Shown here piece by piece: positions 44,085 to 52,115 of a DNA stretch of 64,000 bases. Made by a program: the position numbers and the translations under genes. Each line of letters begins with the position of its first letter. Within the stretch, counting starts at the first letter, position 1. Under the pieces are notes generated by a model, which had not been told where the DNA came from, searched no databases, and saw nothing but the letters and a program-made list of their open reading frames with translations. This DNA is from CAVTWH01 sp963738365 (GTDB lineage Bacteria > Actinomycetota > Actinomycetes > Mycobacteriales > Micromonosporaceae): contig CAVTWH010000007.1 of the NCBI GenBank assembly GCA_963738365.1, forward strand, positions 1,116,001 through 1,180,000, written 5' to 3'.

Positions 44085-45077
44085 ATGGCAACAGTCGTCA
44101 CCACCACGCCGCCGGGCGGCCCGGCAGCGCCGGCCCCGCTGCACCGGGCGCCGCGTCGCCGCCGCCGCGGCCACGGCGCGCGCCAGCGCGTCACCCCCTA
44201 CCTCTTCCTGCTCCCCGCCCTGGCGCTGGAACTACTCGTCCACCTCATCCCGATGGTCGTCGGGGTGTGGATGAGCCTGCGCGGACTGACCCAGTTCTAC
44301 GTCCGCAACTGGTCCTCGGCACCGTTCCGGGGCCTGGGAAACTACCGGGTGGTGCTGGACTTCCACGGTCCGGTGGGTCGGGACCTGGTGCACTCGCTGT
44401 GGGTCACCGTCGCCTACTCGGTCCTCACCGTGGGCTTGTCCTGGCTGCTCGGCACCGTCGCCGGAGTCCTGCTGCAGCGCCCCTTCAAGGGCCGATCGGT
44501 GGTCCGCACCCTGTTCCTCACCCCCTACGCGCTGCCCGCCTACGCCGCCGTCATCACCTGGGGCTTCCTGCTTCAGCGCGACAACGGCCTGCTCAACCAC
44601 CTGCTGGTCGACGACCTGCACGTCGCGCACGACCGGCCGTTCTGGCTGATCGGCGGCAACAGCTTCGCCTCGCTGGTCATCGTGTCGGTGTGGCGCACCT
44701 GGCCGTTCGCGCTGCTGTGCATCACCGCCGGCCTGCAGACGGTGCCCACCGAGCTCTACGAGGCGGCGGCCATCGACGGCGCCAGCTTCTGGCGGCAGGT
44801 ACGCGCGGTCACCCTGCCCATGCTCCGGCCGGTCAACCGGGTGCTGCTGCTGGTGCTGTTCCTGTGGAGCTTCAACGACTTCAGCACGCCCTACGTGCTG
44901 TTCGGCAAGTCAGCGCCGCACCCGGCTGACCTGGTCTCCATCCACATCTACCAGAGCTCGTTCATCACCTGGAACTTCGGCCTGGGCTCGGCGATGAGCG
45001 TCCTGCTGCTGCTGTTCCTGCTACTGGTGACCGCCGTCTACCTGTTCGTCACGTCCCGACGGAGTACCGATGCATGA
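44085..45077 (+). CDS. sugar ABC transporter permease (MalF-type)
   Basis: A 330-residue membrane protein with six main spans, starting with a basic tail and LFLLPALALELLVHLIPMVV. The coupling-helix EAA motif is ELYEAAAIDGASFWRQVRAV with TLPMLRP. The last segment is SVLLLLFLLLVTAVYLFVTS. It pairs with the next protein, whose start it overlaps by eight bases. ATG 44085 is preceded by GAGGAG at a long distance; no better start is seen. Confidence 0.92.
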   Translation: MATVVTTTPPGGPAAPAPLHRAPRRRRRGHGARQRVTPYLFLLPALALELLVHLIPMVVGVWMSLRGLTQFYVRNWSSAPFRGLGNYRVVLDFHGPVGRDLVHSLWVTVAYSVLTVGLSWLLGTVAGVLLQRPFKGRSVVRTLFLTPYALPAYAAVITWGFLLQRDNGLLNHLLVDDLHVAHDRPFWLIGGNSFASLVIVSVWRTWPFALLCITAGLQTVPTELYEAAAIDGASFWRQVRAVTLPMLRPVNRVLLLVLFLWSFNDFSTPYVLFGKSAPHPADLVSIHIYQSSFITWNFGLGSAMSVLLLLFLLLVTAVYLFVTSRRSTDA

Positions 45078-45909
45078 GCCCCGCTGGCTGACGGTGACCC
45101 GGGTGGTCGTGCTGACCGTCCTGGCGCTGTTCACCCTCACTCCGATCTTCGTCATGGTGTCCTCGTCGGTGAAGCCGCTCGTCGACGTGCAGGGCAGGTT
45201 CACCTGGCTGCCGAGCCGGTTCACCGTGCAGCCGTTCGTCGACATCTGGCACACCGTGCCGCTCGGGCACTACTTCGTCAACAGCCTCGTCGTGTCGTTC
45301 GCCGCGATGGCCTGCTCCGTCCTGGTGGCCATCGTGGCCGCCTACGCGGTGAGCCGGTACCGGTTCGCCGGGCGGGGGCTGTTCTCCATCACGGTGCTGT
45401 CCACCCAGATGTTCCCGGGCATCCTGTTCCTGCTGCCGCTGTTCCTCATCTACGTCAACATCAGCAACACCACCGGCATCCAGCTCTACGCCACCCGGCT
45501 CGGCCTGGTCATCACCTACCTGACCTTTTCGCTGCCGTTCTCCATCTGGATGCTGGTCGGCTACTTCGACTCGATCCCGCGCGGGCTGGACGAGTCGGCC
45601 CAGGTGGACGGGGCCGGGCCGGTGCGTACCCTGGTGCAGGTCATCCTGCCGACGGCCGTGCCGGGGATCGTGGCGGTGTGCGTCTACTCCTTCATGACGG
45701 CCTGGGGTGAGGTGCTGTTCGCCTCGGTGATGACCGACCAGGACTCCCGCACCCTCGCCGTCGGCCTGCAGGGGTATGCCACCTCGACCGACGTCTACTG
45801 GAACCAGGTGATGGCCGCCTCGCTGGTGGTCAGCGTCCCGGTGGTGGCGGCGTTCCTGGTGCTGCAGCGGCACTTCGTCTCCGGCCTGACCGCAGGTGCG
45901 GTGAAGTAG
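45070..45909 (+). CDS. sugar ABC transporter permease (MalG-type)
   Basis: A 279-residue protein with six spans. LTPIFVMVSSSVKPLVDVQG opens the family-typical N-terminus, then FTWLPSRFTVQPFVDIWHTV. The EAA loop is GLDESAQVDGAGPVRTLVQV with ILPTAVPG. Overlap with the upstream permease gene by eight bases shows translational coupling. The transported sugar is unknown; the ROK regulator suggests a mono- or oligosaccharide such as a xyloside, glucoside or amino sugar. Confidence 0.92.
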   Translation: MHEPRWLTVTRVVVLTVLALFTLTPIFVMVSSSVKPLVDVQGRFTWLPSRFTVQPFVDIWHTVPLGHYFVNSLVVSFAAMACSVLVAIVAAYAVSRYRFAGRGLFSITVLSTQMFPGILFLLPLFLIYVNISNTTGIQLYATRLGLVITYLTFSLPFSIWMLVGYFDSIPRGLDESAQVDGAGPVRTLVQVILPTAVPGIVAVCVYSFMTAWGEVLFASVMTDQDSRTLAVGLQGYATSTDVYWNQVMAASLVVSVPVVAAFLVLQRHFVSGLTAGAVK

Positions 45910-45925
45910 CCCCGACCCGGGTGCC

Positions 45926-45956
45926 GGGCGGGCGCCGTTCCCGGGGGCGTCCGCCC
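45926..45956. terminator. terminator of the sugar importer operon
   Basis: gggcgggcgcc (45926-45936) pairs with ggcgtccgccc (45946-45956) with one G-U pair, 17 bases past the last stop. Confidence 0.65.
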
Positions 45957-46395
45957 AGCGGTCGGTGGGGCTCAGCCGGTGAGCCGATCGAACTGTCCCC
46001 AGTGTCGATCGCGGCGCGGTTGGCGACCAGTGGCGCCGATGTGGCGTTGTCGGCGCGGGCGCAGCGACACGACGGTCGTGGTGGGCGGCGGCGTGGTCGC
46101 ACCGCCCACCACGGGCTGGGTGGGCCGGGTCGCGGTGAGCGGGAGCCGGCCTTGAGCATCCGCCTGCCGTCGGCCGGGCCGCCGGCCGATCCGCGCTGCC
46201 GGCCTGTCGATGGACAGCGTCGCTGTGTGCCCGGAGTTCGGGTGCGTGCAGGGGAAGCTGTGTCAGAACAGCGATGCATCGGTTATTTCATGGCTCGAAA
46301 TAACCTGTGAGAACGATAGAGGCGAATCCGTCGAACCGTCAAGAGTCCTATCTGACCCGAGGTCCTGCGCAGCCCCGGCTACGAACGGTGACAGG

Positions 46396-46430
46396 CCGGG
46401 GCCTCCCGCCGTAACGACGGGAGGCCCCGG
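46396..46430. terminator. terminator of the GH3 gene
   Basis: ccggggcctcccg (46396-46408) and cgggaggccccgg (46418-46430), a perfect 13-bp stem with a 9-nt loop, 23 bases past the GH3 stop. Confidence 0.85.
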
Positions 46431-46452
46431 AAATGACGGCTGTCAGGATCCG

Positions 46453-49400
46453 CTACGACCAGCCCTGCAGGCCGGCCCCGTACGGGTAGAGCGGGTTGCC
46501 GTACGTGCTCGGCACCGCCTGCCCGGCGTTGATGCGGTTGCGGATGTCCGTGCGCTCGGCCGCCGTGGCGCCCAGGTCGTAGGGCAGGTCCCAGCTCTCC
46601 ACCGCGTCGGCCAGGGTGTCCGTGCCGCCGGGCTTGAGCACCTGGTCCAGGCTGCGCGGCAGCTGCCAGGGCAGCTTCCCGCTCGGCGTGAAGTCGCCGA
46701 AGAGCAGGCTGGCGGATGCCGGACCCATCTCCTCGCCGCCCCGGTAGGTGACCACGACCGCGTCGGCCAGGCCAACCCAGTCGGCGACCACGTACGGTCG
46801 GGGCAGCACCAGCAGTACCACCACCGGGATGCCCTGGTTCTTGAAGTTCTGGATGATCGCGACCTGGTCGGCCGGCAGGTACGGCTGCTCCTTGGTCCAC
46901 GCGGTGGCGTGGGTATAGGACGGTTCGCCGACCGCCACGACGGCCAGCTTCGGCGTCGGGCCGGTGTCCTGATACACGTTCACGCCAGCCGTTGCCGCCC
47001 GTGCCTTGATGGCGTCCAGGAAGTCCAGCGAGCCGTACTCCTGGTGGAAGTAGCTGGTCCAGATGCAGCAGGCCAGCGGGTCGGCGGCGCGCCCACCGGC
47101 CACCACGATGTTGTCCCCGGCCTTGAGCTTGAGCGGCAGTACGCCGGTGTTCTTCAGCAGCGTCAACGACTCCCGCTCGGCCTGGTTGACCAGCTGGGTC
47201 ATGGCCGGGGTGTGTACCCGGTAGAGCCCGTTGACGGGGTCGCCGTACGGGTTCTCGAACAGGCCCAGCTTGACCTTCAGGGTGAGGATCTCCTGCACCG
47301 CGGCGTTGATCTTCGCGATCGGCACGTTGGCGATGAACGTGGCGATGGAGAAGCCGGCCGCGCCCGGGTCGGCGCCGCCCATCACCTGCGAGCCGGCGTT
47401 GGCCGCGTCGTACCAGGGCTGGCCGGCGGGCAGCCAGTCGGTGGTGATCAGCCCGGTGTACCCCAGATTGTTGCGCAGGTAGGCCAGGATCGGCGCGCTG
47501 TCACCGGCGCCCGGGCCGCCCGGGTCCAGGAACGAGCTGCCGGCGTAGCCCGGCATGATGTTCACCGCACCGGCGTCCATCGCGGCCCGGAACGGGATCA
47601 TGTGGTACTTGATGGTGACCGCGTCGTAGGTGATGCCGGCCTCGCCGCCGGCCCCCTCGCCCGGCCAGTGCTTCACGGTGGCCAGGATCGACGCCGGGTT
47701 CAGCTCCGGGCCGCCCTGCAGCCCGGAGACCAGTGCCCGGACCTGTGCGGCGGCCACGTCGGCGTTCTCCCCGTTGCCCTCCTGGATACGCGGGTAGAGC
47801 ACCTTGGTACCCACCTCGGCCAGCGGCCCGAGCACGCCCCGGGTTCCGATCTGCAGCTGCTCCTGCCGCTGCGCGTCACCGAGCTTGTAGTCCAGCGCGT
47901 AGTCCCGGCCGGCGGCCAGCGCGCTCTGCGTCGGGTACGTCGTCTTGTACCCGTGGATGGTGTCCCCGGCCGAGATGAACGGGATGCCCAGCCGGGTCGC
48001 CGAGGAGGCCAGCAGCGACGTGTTCAGGTCGCCCGCCTCGGCCGGCCCGAAGTGCCACCCGGACTGCGGGTACACCTGGGCGTTGTAGAACATCTGGTAG
48101 ACCTTCTCGTCGGTGGTCATCCGACCCATCAGGTCGGCCACCCGGGTGGCCACCGGCTGGTGCCAGTCCTCGTAGGGCTCGATGGCGCCGTCCTTGTTCA
48201 GATCCCGCGCGCCGTTGACCAGGTTCACCCCGTCGGCCACGGTCTCCAGAGTCGGCACGTACACGCTGAACGTGCGGATGTTCGACGTGCTGGAGCCGGC
48301 GACCACGTACCACCTGTAGGTCCACCGGTCGGGCAGGTCCCAGGTCGGCGTCCAGGTGGTGCCGGTCGGCTCGGCCACCTTGGTGTAGAGGTCGAGCATG
48401 CTTCCCGAGGCGGTGAAGTCGTAGTCGGTGCGGCTGATGTTCAGCCACACCTGGTACTTCGTCGCCCCGGCCACGCCGGCCCAGGACAGCGCCGGCCGGC
48501 GGGTGTTGGTCACCATCGCCGCGTCGGCCGGGGCGGACAGCGCGAACTGCCCGGTGCTGGCCGGCGGCTTCGTGGGCGGGGACAGGATGGTCGGGGTGCT
48601 GCCCGAGGTGTTCACGGTGCCGTAGACCTGGAACTCCCAGAGCGAGTAGCCGTAGCCGCTGGCCCGCGCGGTGCCGTACATCCGCACGTACCGGCCGGTG
48701 CCGCTGATCGTCAGCGTCTCCACCCCGCCCTTGCCGGTGGTGGTGGAGTAGATGGTGTTCCAGGTGGTCGCGTCGTTGGAGACATCGATGTGGTACGCCG
48801 TGGCGTAGGCAGCCTCCCAGTTGAGCACCACCCGGCTGATACCTGCCGGGGCGCCGAGATCCACGTAGATCCACTGTGGATCGCTGAACTGGCTGCTCCA
48901 CCGTGTGTTGGTCCGCCCGTCCAGCGCCGCGCCGGGCGCGTTGCCGCCCTCGTAGGAGGAGGCGAACACCGGCCGGTACGCCGAGATCAGCGTGCCCGGC
49001 CCGCCGGTCGAGCCGCTGGGGGAGGGGCTGGCCGAGGTCGGCGTGACGGTCGCCCCGCCCTGGGTGTGGATCACCAGTTCCCAGATGGAGTAGCCGTACC
49101 CGGTGGCCCGGGCGGTGCCGTAGACGCGCAGGTACCGGCCGGTGCCCGTGGCGTTGACCGTCTCGGTGCCACCGGCGCCGGTCGTGGTGGTGGAGATCGT
49201 CGTCCAGGTGACGGCGTCCGGCGACACCTGGATCTGGTACGCCCTGGCGTACGCCGCCTCCCACTGGATCACCACCTGGCACACGGTCTGGCTGGTGGCC
49301 AGGTCGACCTGTAGCCACTGCGGGTCACCGACCGCGCTGGACCAGCGGGTGCCGGTGTTGCCGTCGATCGCCGCCGACGCGGGGGTACCGGCGTTCTCCA

Positions 49401-49989
49401 CCGAGGACGCGGTGGCGGCGTGGTTGGCGGCGGCGTTGTCGGTGCCACAGCCGCCGCCTCCGGTGGCGAAGCTGCCGTAGACCTGGAACTCCCAGAGGGA
49501 GTAGCCGTACCCGGTGGTCCGCGCGGTGCCGTACATCCGCACGTACCGGCCGGTGCCGGTGACGGTCAGCGTCTGGGTGCCGCCGGTGCCGGTCGTGGTG
49601 GTGTAGACGCTGGTCCAGTTGGTGGCGTCGGCGGACACCTGAAGCTGGAACGCCTTGGCGGCGGCCGACTCCCACTGCAACACCACCTGCGTGATGCTGG
49701 CCGACTGGCCCAGGTCGACCTGGATCCACTGGGGATCGCTGAAGGCGCTCGACCAGCGGGTACCGGTGTTGCCGTCGACGGCCGCCGAGGCCGGATTGCC
49801 GGCGTTCTCCACCGACGAGGCGGTGGCCGGCCGGCCCTGCGACAGCAGGGTACTGGCGGCTCCAGCGGAGCCGACGGTCAGCGCCGTGTAGCCGGCGAGG
49901 ACGACCAGCGTGGCGGTCGCCGCGACGGCGGCCATGGCCGGTCTGCGTCTGGCCGCGATCACCCGGCGCAGCCTGGACGTCAGGGACAT
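46453..49989 (-). CDS. secreted GH3 beta-glucosidase-type enzyme with three F5/8C domains
   Basis: An 1178-residue secreted enzyme. ATG 49989 follows GAGGAGC; signal peptide to AGAAS. Three F5/8C modules (about residues 45-175, 190-320, 345-475) each contain a DGxTxTRWSS motif and DPQW(I/L) followed by VDL; the first also has NAGNPASAAVDGNTGTRWSS. An FN3-like segment (FALSAPADAAMVTNTRRPAL) leads to the GH3 barrel: RVADLMGRMTTDEKVYQM, SAGDTIHGYKTTYP, ILATVKHWPGEGAGG and LGYTGLITTDWLPAGQP, with nucleophile Asp about 851. The second alpha/beta domain includes LTLLKNTGVLPLKLKAGDNI and GGEEMGPASASLLFGDFTPS with GKLPWQLPRS. It probably trims beta-glucosides; a LacI-type operator lies upstream. Confidence 0.92.
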   Translation of the reverse strand: MSLTSRLRRVIAARRRPAMAAVAATATLVVLAGYTALTVGSAGAASTLLSQGRPATASSVENAGNPASAAVDGNTGTRWSSAFSDPQWIQVDLGQSASITQVVLQWESAAAKAFQLQVSADATNWTSVYTTTTGTGGTQTLTVTGTGRYVRMYGTARTTGYGYSLWEFQVYGSFATGGGGCGTDNAAANHAATASSVENAGTPASAAIDGNTGTRWSSAVGDPQWLQVDLATSQTVCQVVIQWEAAYARAYQIQVSPDAVTWTTISTTTTGAGGTETVNATGTGRYLRVYGTARATGYGYSIWELVIHTQGGATVTPTSASPSPSGSTGGPGTLISAYRPVFASSYEGGNAPGAALDGRTNTRWSSQFSDPQWIYVDLGAPAGISRVVLNWEAAYATAYHIDVSNDATTWNTIYSTTTGKGGVETLTISGTGRYVRMYGTARASGYGYSLWEFQVYGTVNTSGSTPTILSPPTKPPASTGQFALSAPADAAMVTNTRRPALSWAGVAGATKYQVWLNISRTDYDFTASGSMLDLYTKVAEPTGTTWTPTWDLPDRWTYRWYVVAGSSTSNIRTFSVYVPTLETVADGVNLVNGARDLNKDGAIEPYEDWHQPVATRVADLMGRMTTDEKVYQMFYNAQVYPQSGWHFGPAEAGDLNTSLLASSATRLGIPFISAGDTIHGYKTTYPTQSALAAGRDYALDYKLGDAQRQEQLQIGTRGVLGPLAEVGTKVLYPRIQEGNGENADVAAAQVRALVSGLQGGPELNPASILATVKHWPGEGAGGEAGITYDAVTIKYHMIPFRAAMDAGAVNIMPGYAGSSFLDPGGPGAGDSAPILAYLRNNLGYTGLITTDWLPAGQPWYDAANAGSQVMGGADPGAAGFSIATFIANVPIAKINAAVQEILTLKVKLGLFENPYGDPVNGLYRVHTPAMTQLVNQAERESLTLLKNTGVLPLKLKAGDNIVVAGGRAADPLACCIWTSYFHQEYGSLDFLDAIKARAATAGVNVYQDTGPTPKLAVVAVGEPSYTHATAWTKEQPYLPADQVAIIQNFKNQGIPVVVLLVLPRPYVVADWVGLADAVVVTYRGGEEMGPASASLLFGDFTPSGKLPWQLPRSLDQVLKPGGTDTLADAVESWDLPYDLGATAAERTDIRNRINAGQAVPSTYGNPLYPYGAGLQGWS

Positions 49990-50075
49990 GAGTGCTCCTC
50001 GAATGGGGTGTACCGGCGGCGGGCATGGCCAGTACCCGCGCCGGAGCGCGACCCGAGGGTCGCGGTGACTGAGGC

Positions 50076-50089
50076 GGAGAGCGCTCTCC
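50076..50089. promoter_or_regulatory. perfect 14-bp LacI/CebR-type operator
   Basis: GGAGAGCGCTCTCC, a perfect palindrome 87 bp upstream of the GH3 start. Its GAGCGCTC core matches the site before the GH64 gene; the site before the pectinesterase shares only the central GCGC and arm pattern. Confidence 0.7.
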
Positions 50090-50205
50090 CACAGCCTCAT
50101 CGAAGGGCGTCACATCGTCAAGAGCCCGCCGGTTCCGGAACTTTCCGCAGCGCCCTACCGGCACGCCGAGGCTCCCCGTGCCGCGGACGGTGGCGCACGG
50201 CGGTT

Positions 50206-50233
50206 GGCTGACCGGCTCCGGCAGGGGTCAGCC
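50206..50233. terminator. hairpin overlapping the end of the AraC-family gene
   Basis: ggctgacc (50206-50213) and ggtcagcc (50226-50233) with a 12-nt loop; the AraC stop codon lies in the right arm. Confidence 0.5.
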
Positions 50234-51100
50234 GCAGGGGACGCTGGCCGGCAGTCGGCCGGCCAGCCAGGCAGCCGGCGGAACGCCCATCATCGCGGTG
50301 AAGTCGGCGGTCAGGTGTGCCTGGTCGTAGTAGCCGGCGGTGCGGGCCAGCCCGGCCCAGCCGTCCGCCCCGGCCCGTTCCAGCACCCCGCGCAGCCGGT
50401 CGATGCGCGCGTAGTGCTTCGGCGACACCCCGACCTCGGCCGCGAACACGGTACGCAGGTGACGTTCGCTGAGCGCCACGCCGCGCGCCACCTCGGGCAG
50501 CCGGCCGCCACCGGCCAGCGCCCGGGCCGCCGAGGCGGCCAGCTCCCCGGCGGCCAGCCGCCGCCGGTCGGGTACCCGCGCCAGCAGCGCACCGGCCAGC
50601 CTGGCCAGCAGGGCATCCGGGCTGTCCGGGTCGCCGCGCTGCGCCGCCAGCCGCTCGGCCAGCTCCACGGCGTACCGGCCCCAGAAGTCGGCCAGCGGCG
50701 CCGCCCGGTCCACCAGCTCGGCCGGCGCGGCGTCCAGCAGGGGCCGGACCCGGCCGGTCCGCAGCCGCATCCGCAGGCACATCGGCAGCTCCCGACCGGC
50801 GAAGTAGCCCGCCCGGGTCTGCGGCCCGACCACCACCAGCTCGCTCGCCCCGTCCGCCGAAGTGCGGAACACCAGGCTGGTGGCCGGGTCGGGGACCCGG
50901 ACCGTGGGCAGTGGCGCCGGCGCGGCCAGCGGCAGCACGGCATCGGCCACCCAGGGGCGAAGTTCCTCCGGCACCCGCAGGTCACGGTCCTGCGTACCGG
51001 TGACCGGCCCCTGCGTGCCGGTCACCGGCTTCGTGGGCGCGGCGGAATCCGCGACGGGACGTTGTGGGGCGGCGGTGGGCGGCGTGGAGGTCGGCGGCAC
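50228..51100 (-). CDS. AraC-family transcriptional regulator
   Basis: A 290-residue regulator starting at GTG 51100. The N-terminal tail has a repeated PVTGTQ. A beta-rich sensor region follows (VPDPATSLVFRTSADGASEL, VVVGPQTRAGYFAGRELPMC, LRMRLRTGRVRPLL, typical of DUF6597-like domains). The C-terminal double helix-turn-helix holds LPEVARGVALSERHLRTVFA, AEVGVSPKHYARIDRLRGVL and ARTAGYYDQAHLTADFTAMM. TACCGT six bases before the GTG suggests a leaderless mRNA. The NmrA-type reductase gene is divergent, start codons 98 bp apart, a common regulator-target pair. Confidence 0.9.
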   Translation of the reverse strand: MPPTSTPPTAAPQRPVADSAAPTKPVTGTQGPVTGTQDRDLRVPEELRPWVADAVLPLAAPAPLPTVRVPDPATSLVFRTSADGASELVVVGPQTRAGYFAGRELPMCLRMRLRTGRVRPLLDAAPAELVDRAAPLADFWGRYAVELAERLAAQRGDPDSPDALLARLAGALLARVPDRRRLAAGELAASAARALAGGGRLPEVARGVALSERHLRTVFAAEVGVSPKHYARIDRLRGVLERAGADGWAGLARTAGYYDQAHLTADFTAMMGVPPAAWLAGRLPASVPCG

Positions 51101-51106
51101 GTTTCC

Positions 51107-51112
51107 ACGGTA
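51107..51112 (-). promoter_or_regulatory. -10 element for a probable leaderless AraC transcript
   Basis: TACCGT on the minus strand, six bases before the GTG at 51100; no SD. Confidence 0.5.
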
Positions 51113-51197
51113 ACCGGGGCAGTGCCCGGCCGGCCGTCCCACAATGCCGCCGATTCTTCCAAGCCTCCGGTCCGTGGAGCGGTGCATCGTCGGGGCC

Positions 51198-52046
51198 ATG
51201 ATTGTTGTCTTCGGTGCCACCGGCACGGTGGGTGGCCGCGTGGTGCGGCTGTTGTCCAGGCAGGGCGCGGCAGTACGGGCGGTCACCCGGGACCCTGCCA
51301 CGGCGCAGTTCCCCGATGGGGTGACGGTGGCCGGCGCCGACCTCGCCGACCGTGACTCGCTCGACGCGGCCCTCCGCGACGCCACCGCGCTCCTGCTCGT
51401 CGCCCCATCCGGACCCGACCAGCCGACCCGGGACGCCGCCCTGGTCGCCGCTGCCCGGCGGGCCGGCGTCCCGCGCCTGGTGAAGCTCTCCGCCATCGGT
51501 ACCGGCCTGGCCGACCACCCGGAGATGGGTGCCTGGCACGCCCCCGGCGAGCAGGCGGTACGCGACAGCGGCGCGGCCTGGACGATTCTGCGCCCCACCA
51601 CCTTCGCCAGCAACATGCTCTTCTGGGCCGAGGCGATCCGGGCCGGCCAGCCGGTCCCCGACCCGTTCGGGGACGGGGCGCAGGGCGTGGTCGACCCGGA
51701 CGACATCGCGGCGGTGGCCGTGGCGGCGCTCAGCTCGACCGTCCACGATGGACAGACGTACACGCTGACCGGGCCGCAGTTGCTGACGCTCGCGGAGCAG
51801 GTGGCGATCCTGGCCGATATCGCGGGCCGGCCGGCGAGCACCGCGCCGCTGGGCGTCGAGGAGTGGCGGGGGCAGTTGCTCGCCTCGGGCGCCGATCCGG
51901 CCTTCGCCGACACCGTGACGGCCGGCGTGCGGTTCGTCCGGGCCGGGCACAACGCGGTGCTCACCGACGACGTCGCCCGGGTCACCGGGCGGGAACCGGG
52001 CACCTTCTCCTACTGGGCCGCCCGGCACCGCACCGCGTTCGCCTGA
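51198..52046 (+). CDS. NmrA-type NAD(P)H-binding protein (atypical SDR)
   Basis: A 282-residue protein. MIVVFGATGTVGGRVVRLLS holds the GxxGxxG motif of atypical SDRs. AVRAVTRDPATAQFPDGVTV, LLLVAPSGPDQPTRDAALVA, and LVKLSAIGTGLADHPEMGAW (no YxxxK) follow. AWTILRPTTFASNMLFWAEA and QGVVDPDDIAAVAVAAL complete the NmrA/QOR2-like pattern. Members act as NADP sensors or quinone reductases. Probably regulated by the divergent AraC protein. Confidence 0.9.
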   Translation: MIVVFGATGTVGGRVVRLLSRQGAAVRAVTRDPATAQFPDGVTVAGADLADRDSLDAALRDATALLLVAPSGPDQPTRDAALVAAARRAGVPRLVKLSAIGTGLADHPEMGAWHAPGEQAVRDSGAAWTILRPTTFASNMLFWAEAIRAGQPVPDPFGDGAQGVVDPDDIAAVAVAALSSTVHDGQTYTLTGPQLLTLAEQVAILADIAGRPASTAPLGVEEWRGQLLASGADPAFADTVTAGVRFVRAGHNAVLTDDVARVTGREPGTFSYWAARHRTAFA

Positions 52047-52115
52047 CCGTGCCCTGGGCCCGACCGCCCGCCCCCGGACCCGGGCGCCTGGGGTGTGCCT
52101 GCCCTGGGATGCCGG

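Larger units (their letters stand above)
45910..46452. other. 543-bp non-coding region with several hairpins
   Basis: Besides the two terminators at its ends, it contains a 12-bp perfect stem at 46077-46088/46102-46113 and an AT-rich perfect stem GGTTATTTC (46281-46289)/GAAATAACC (46297-46305). Reading frames here have poor codon use and no recognisable product. Confidence 0.6.

Noticed and set aside
45830..46310. Small genes in the importer-GH3 gap on either strand
   Set aside because: Arg/Pro/Gly-rich products, no start signals, interrupted by hairpins; no homology recognised.
46210..49314. A 1034-codon rightward open frame
   Set aside because: It lies antisense to the GH3 gene, which has a signal peptide, SD and full domain order; long antisense frames are expected at this GC content.
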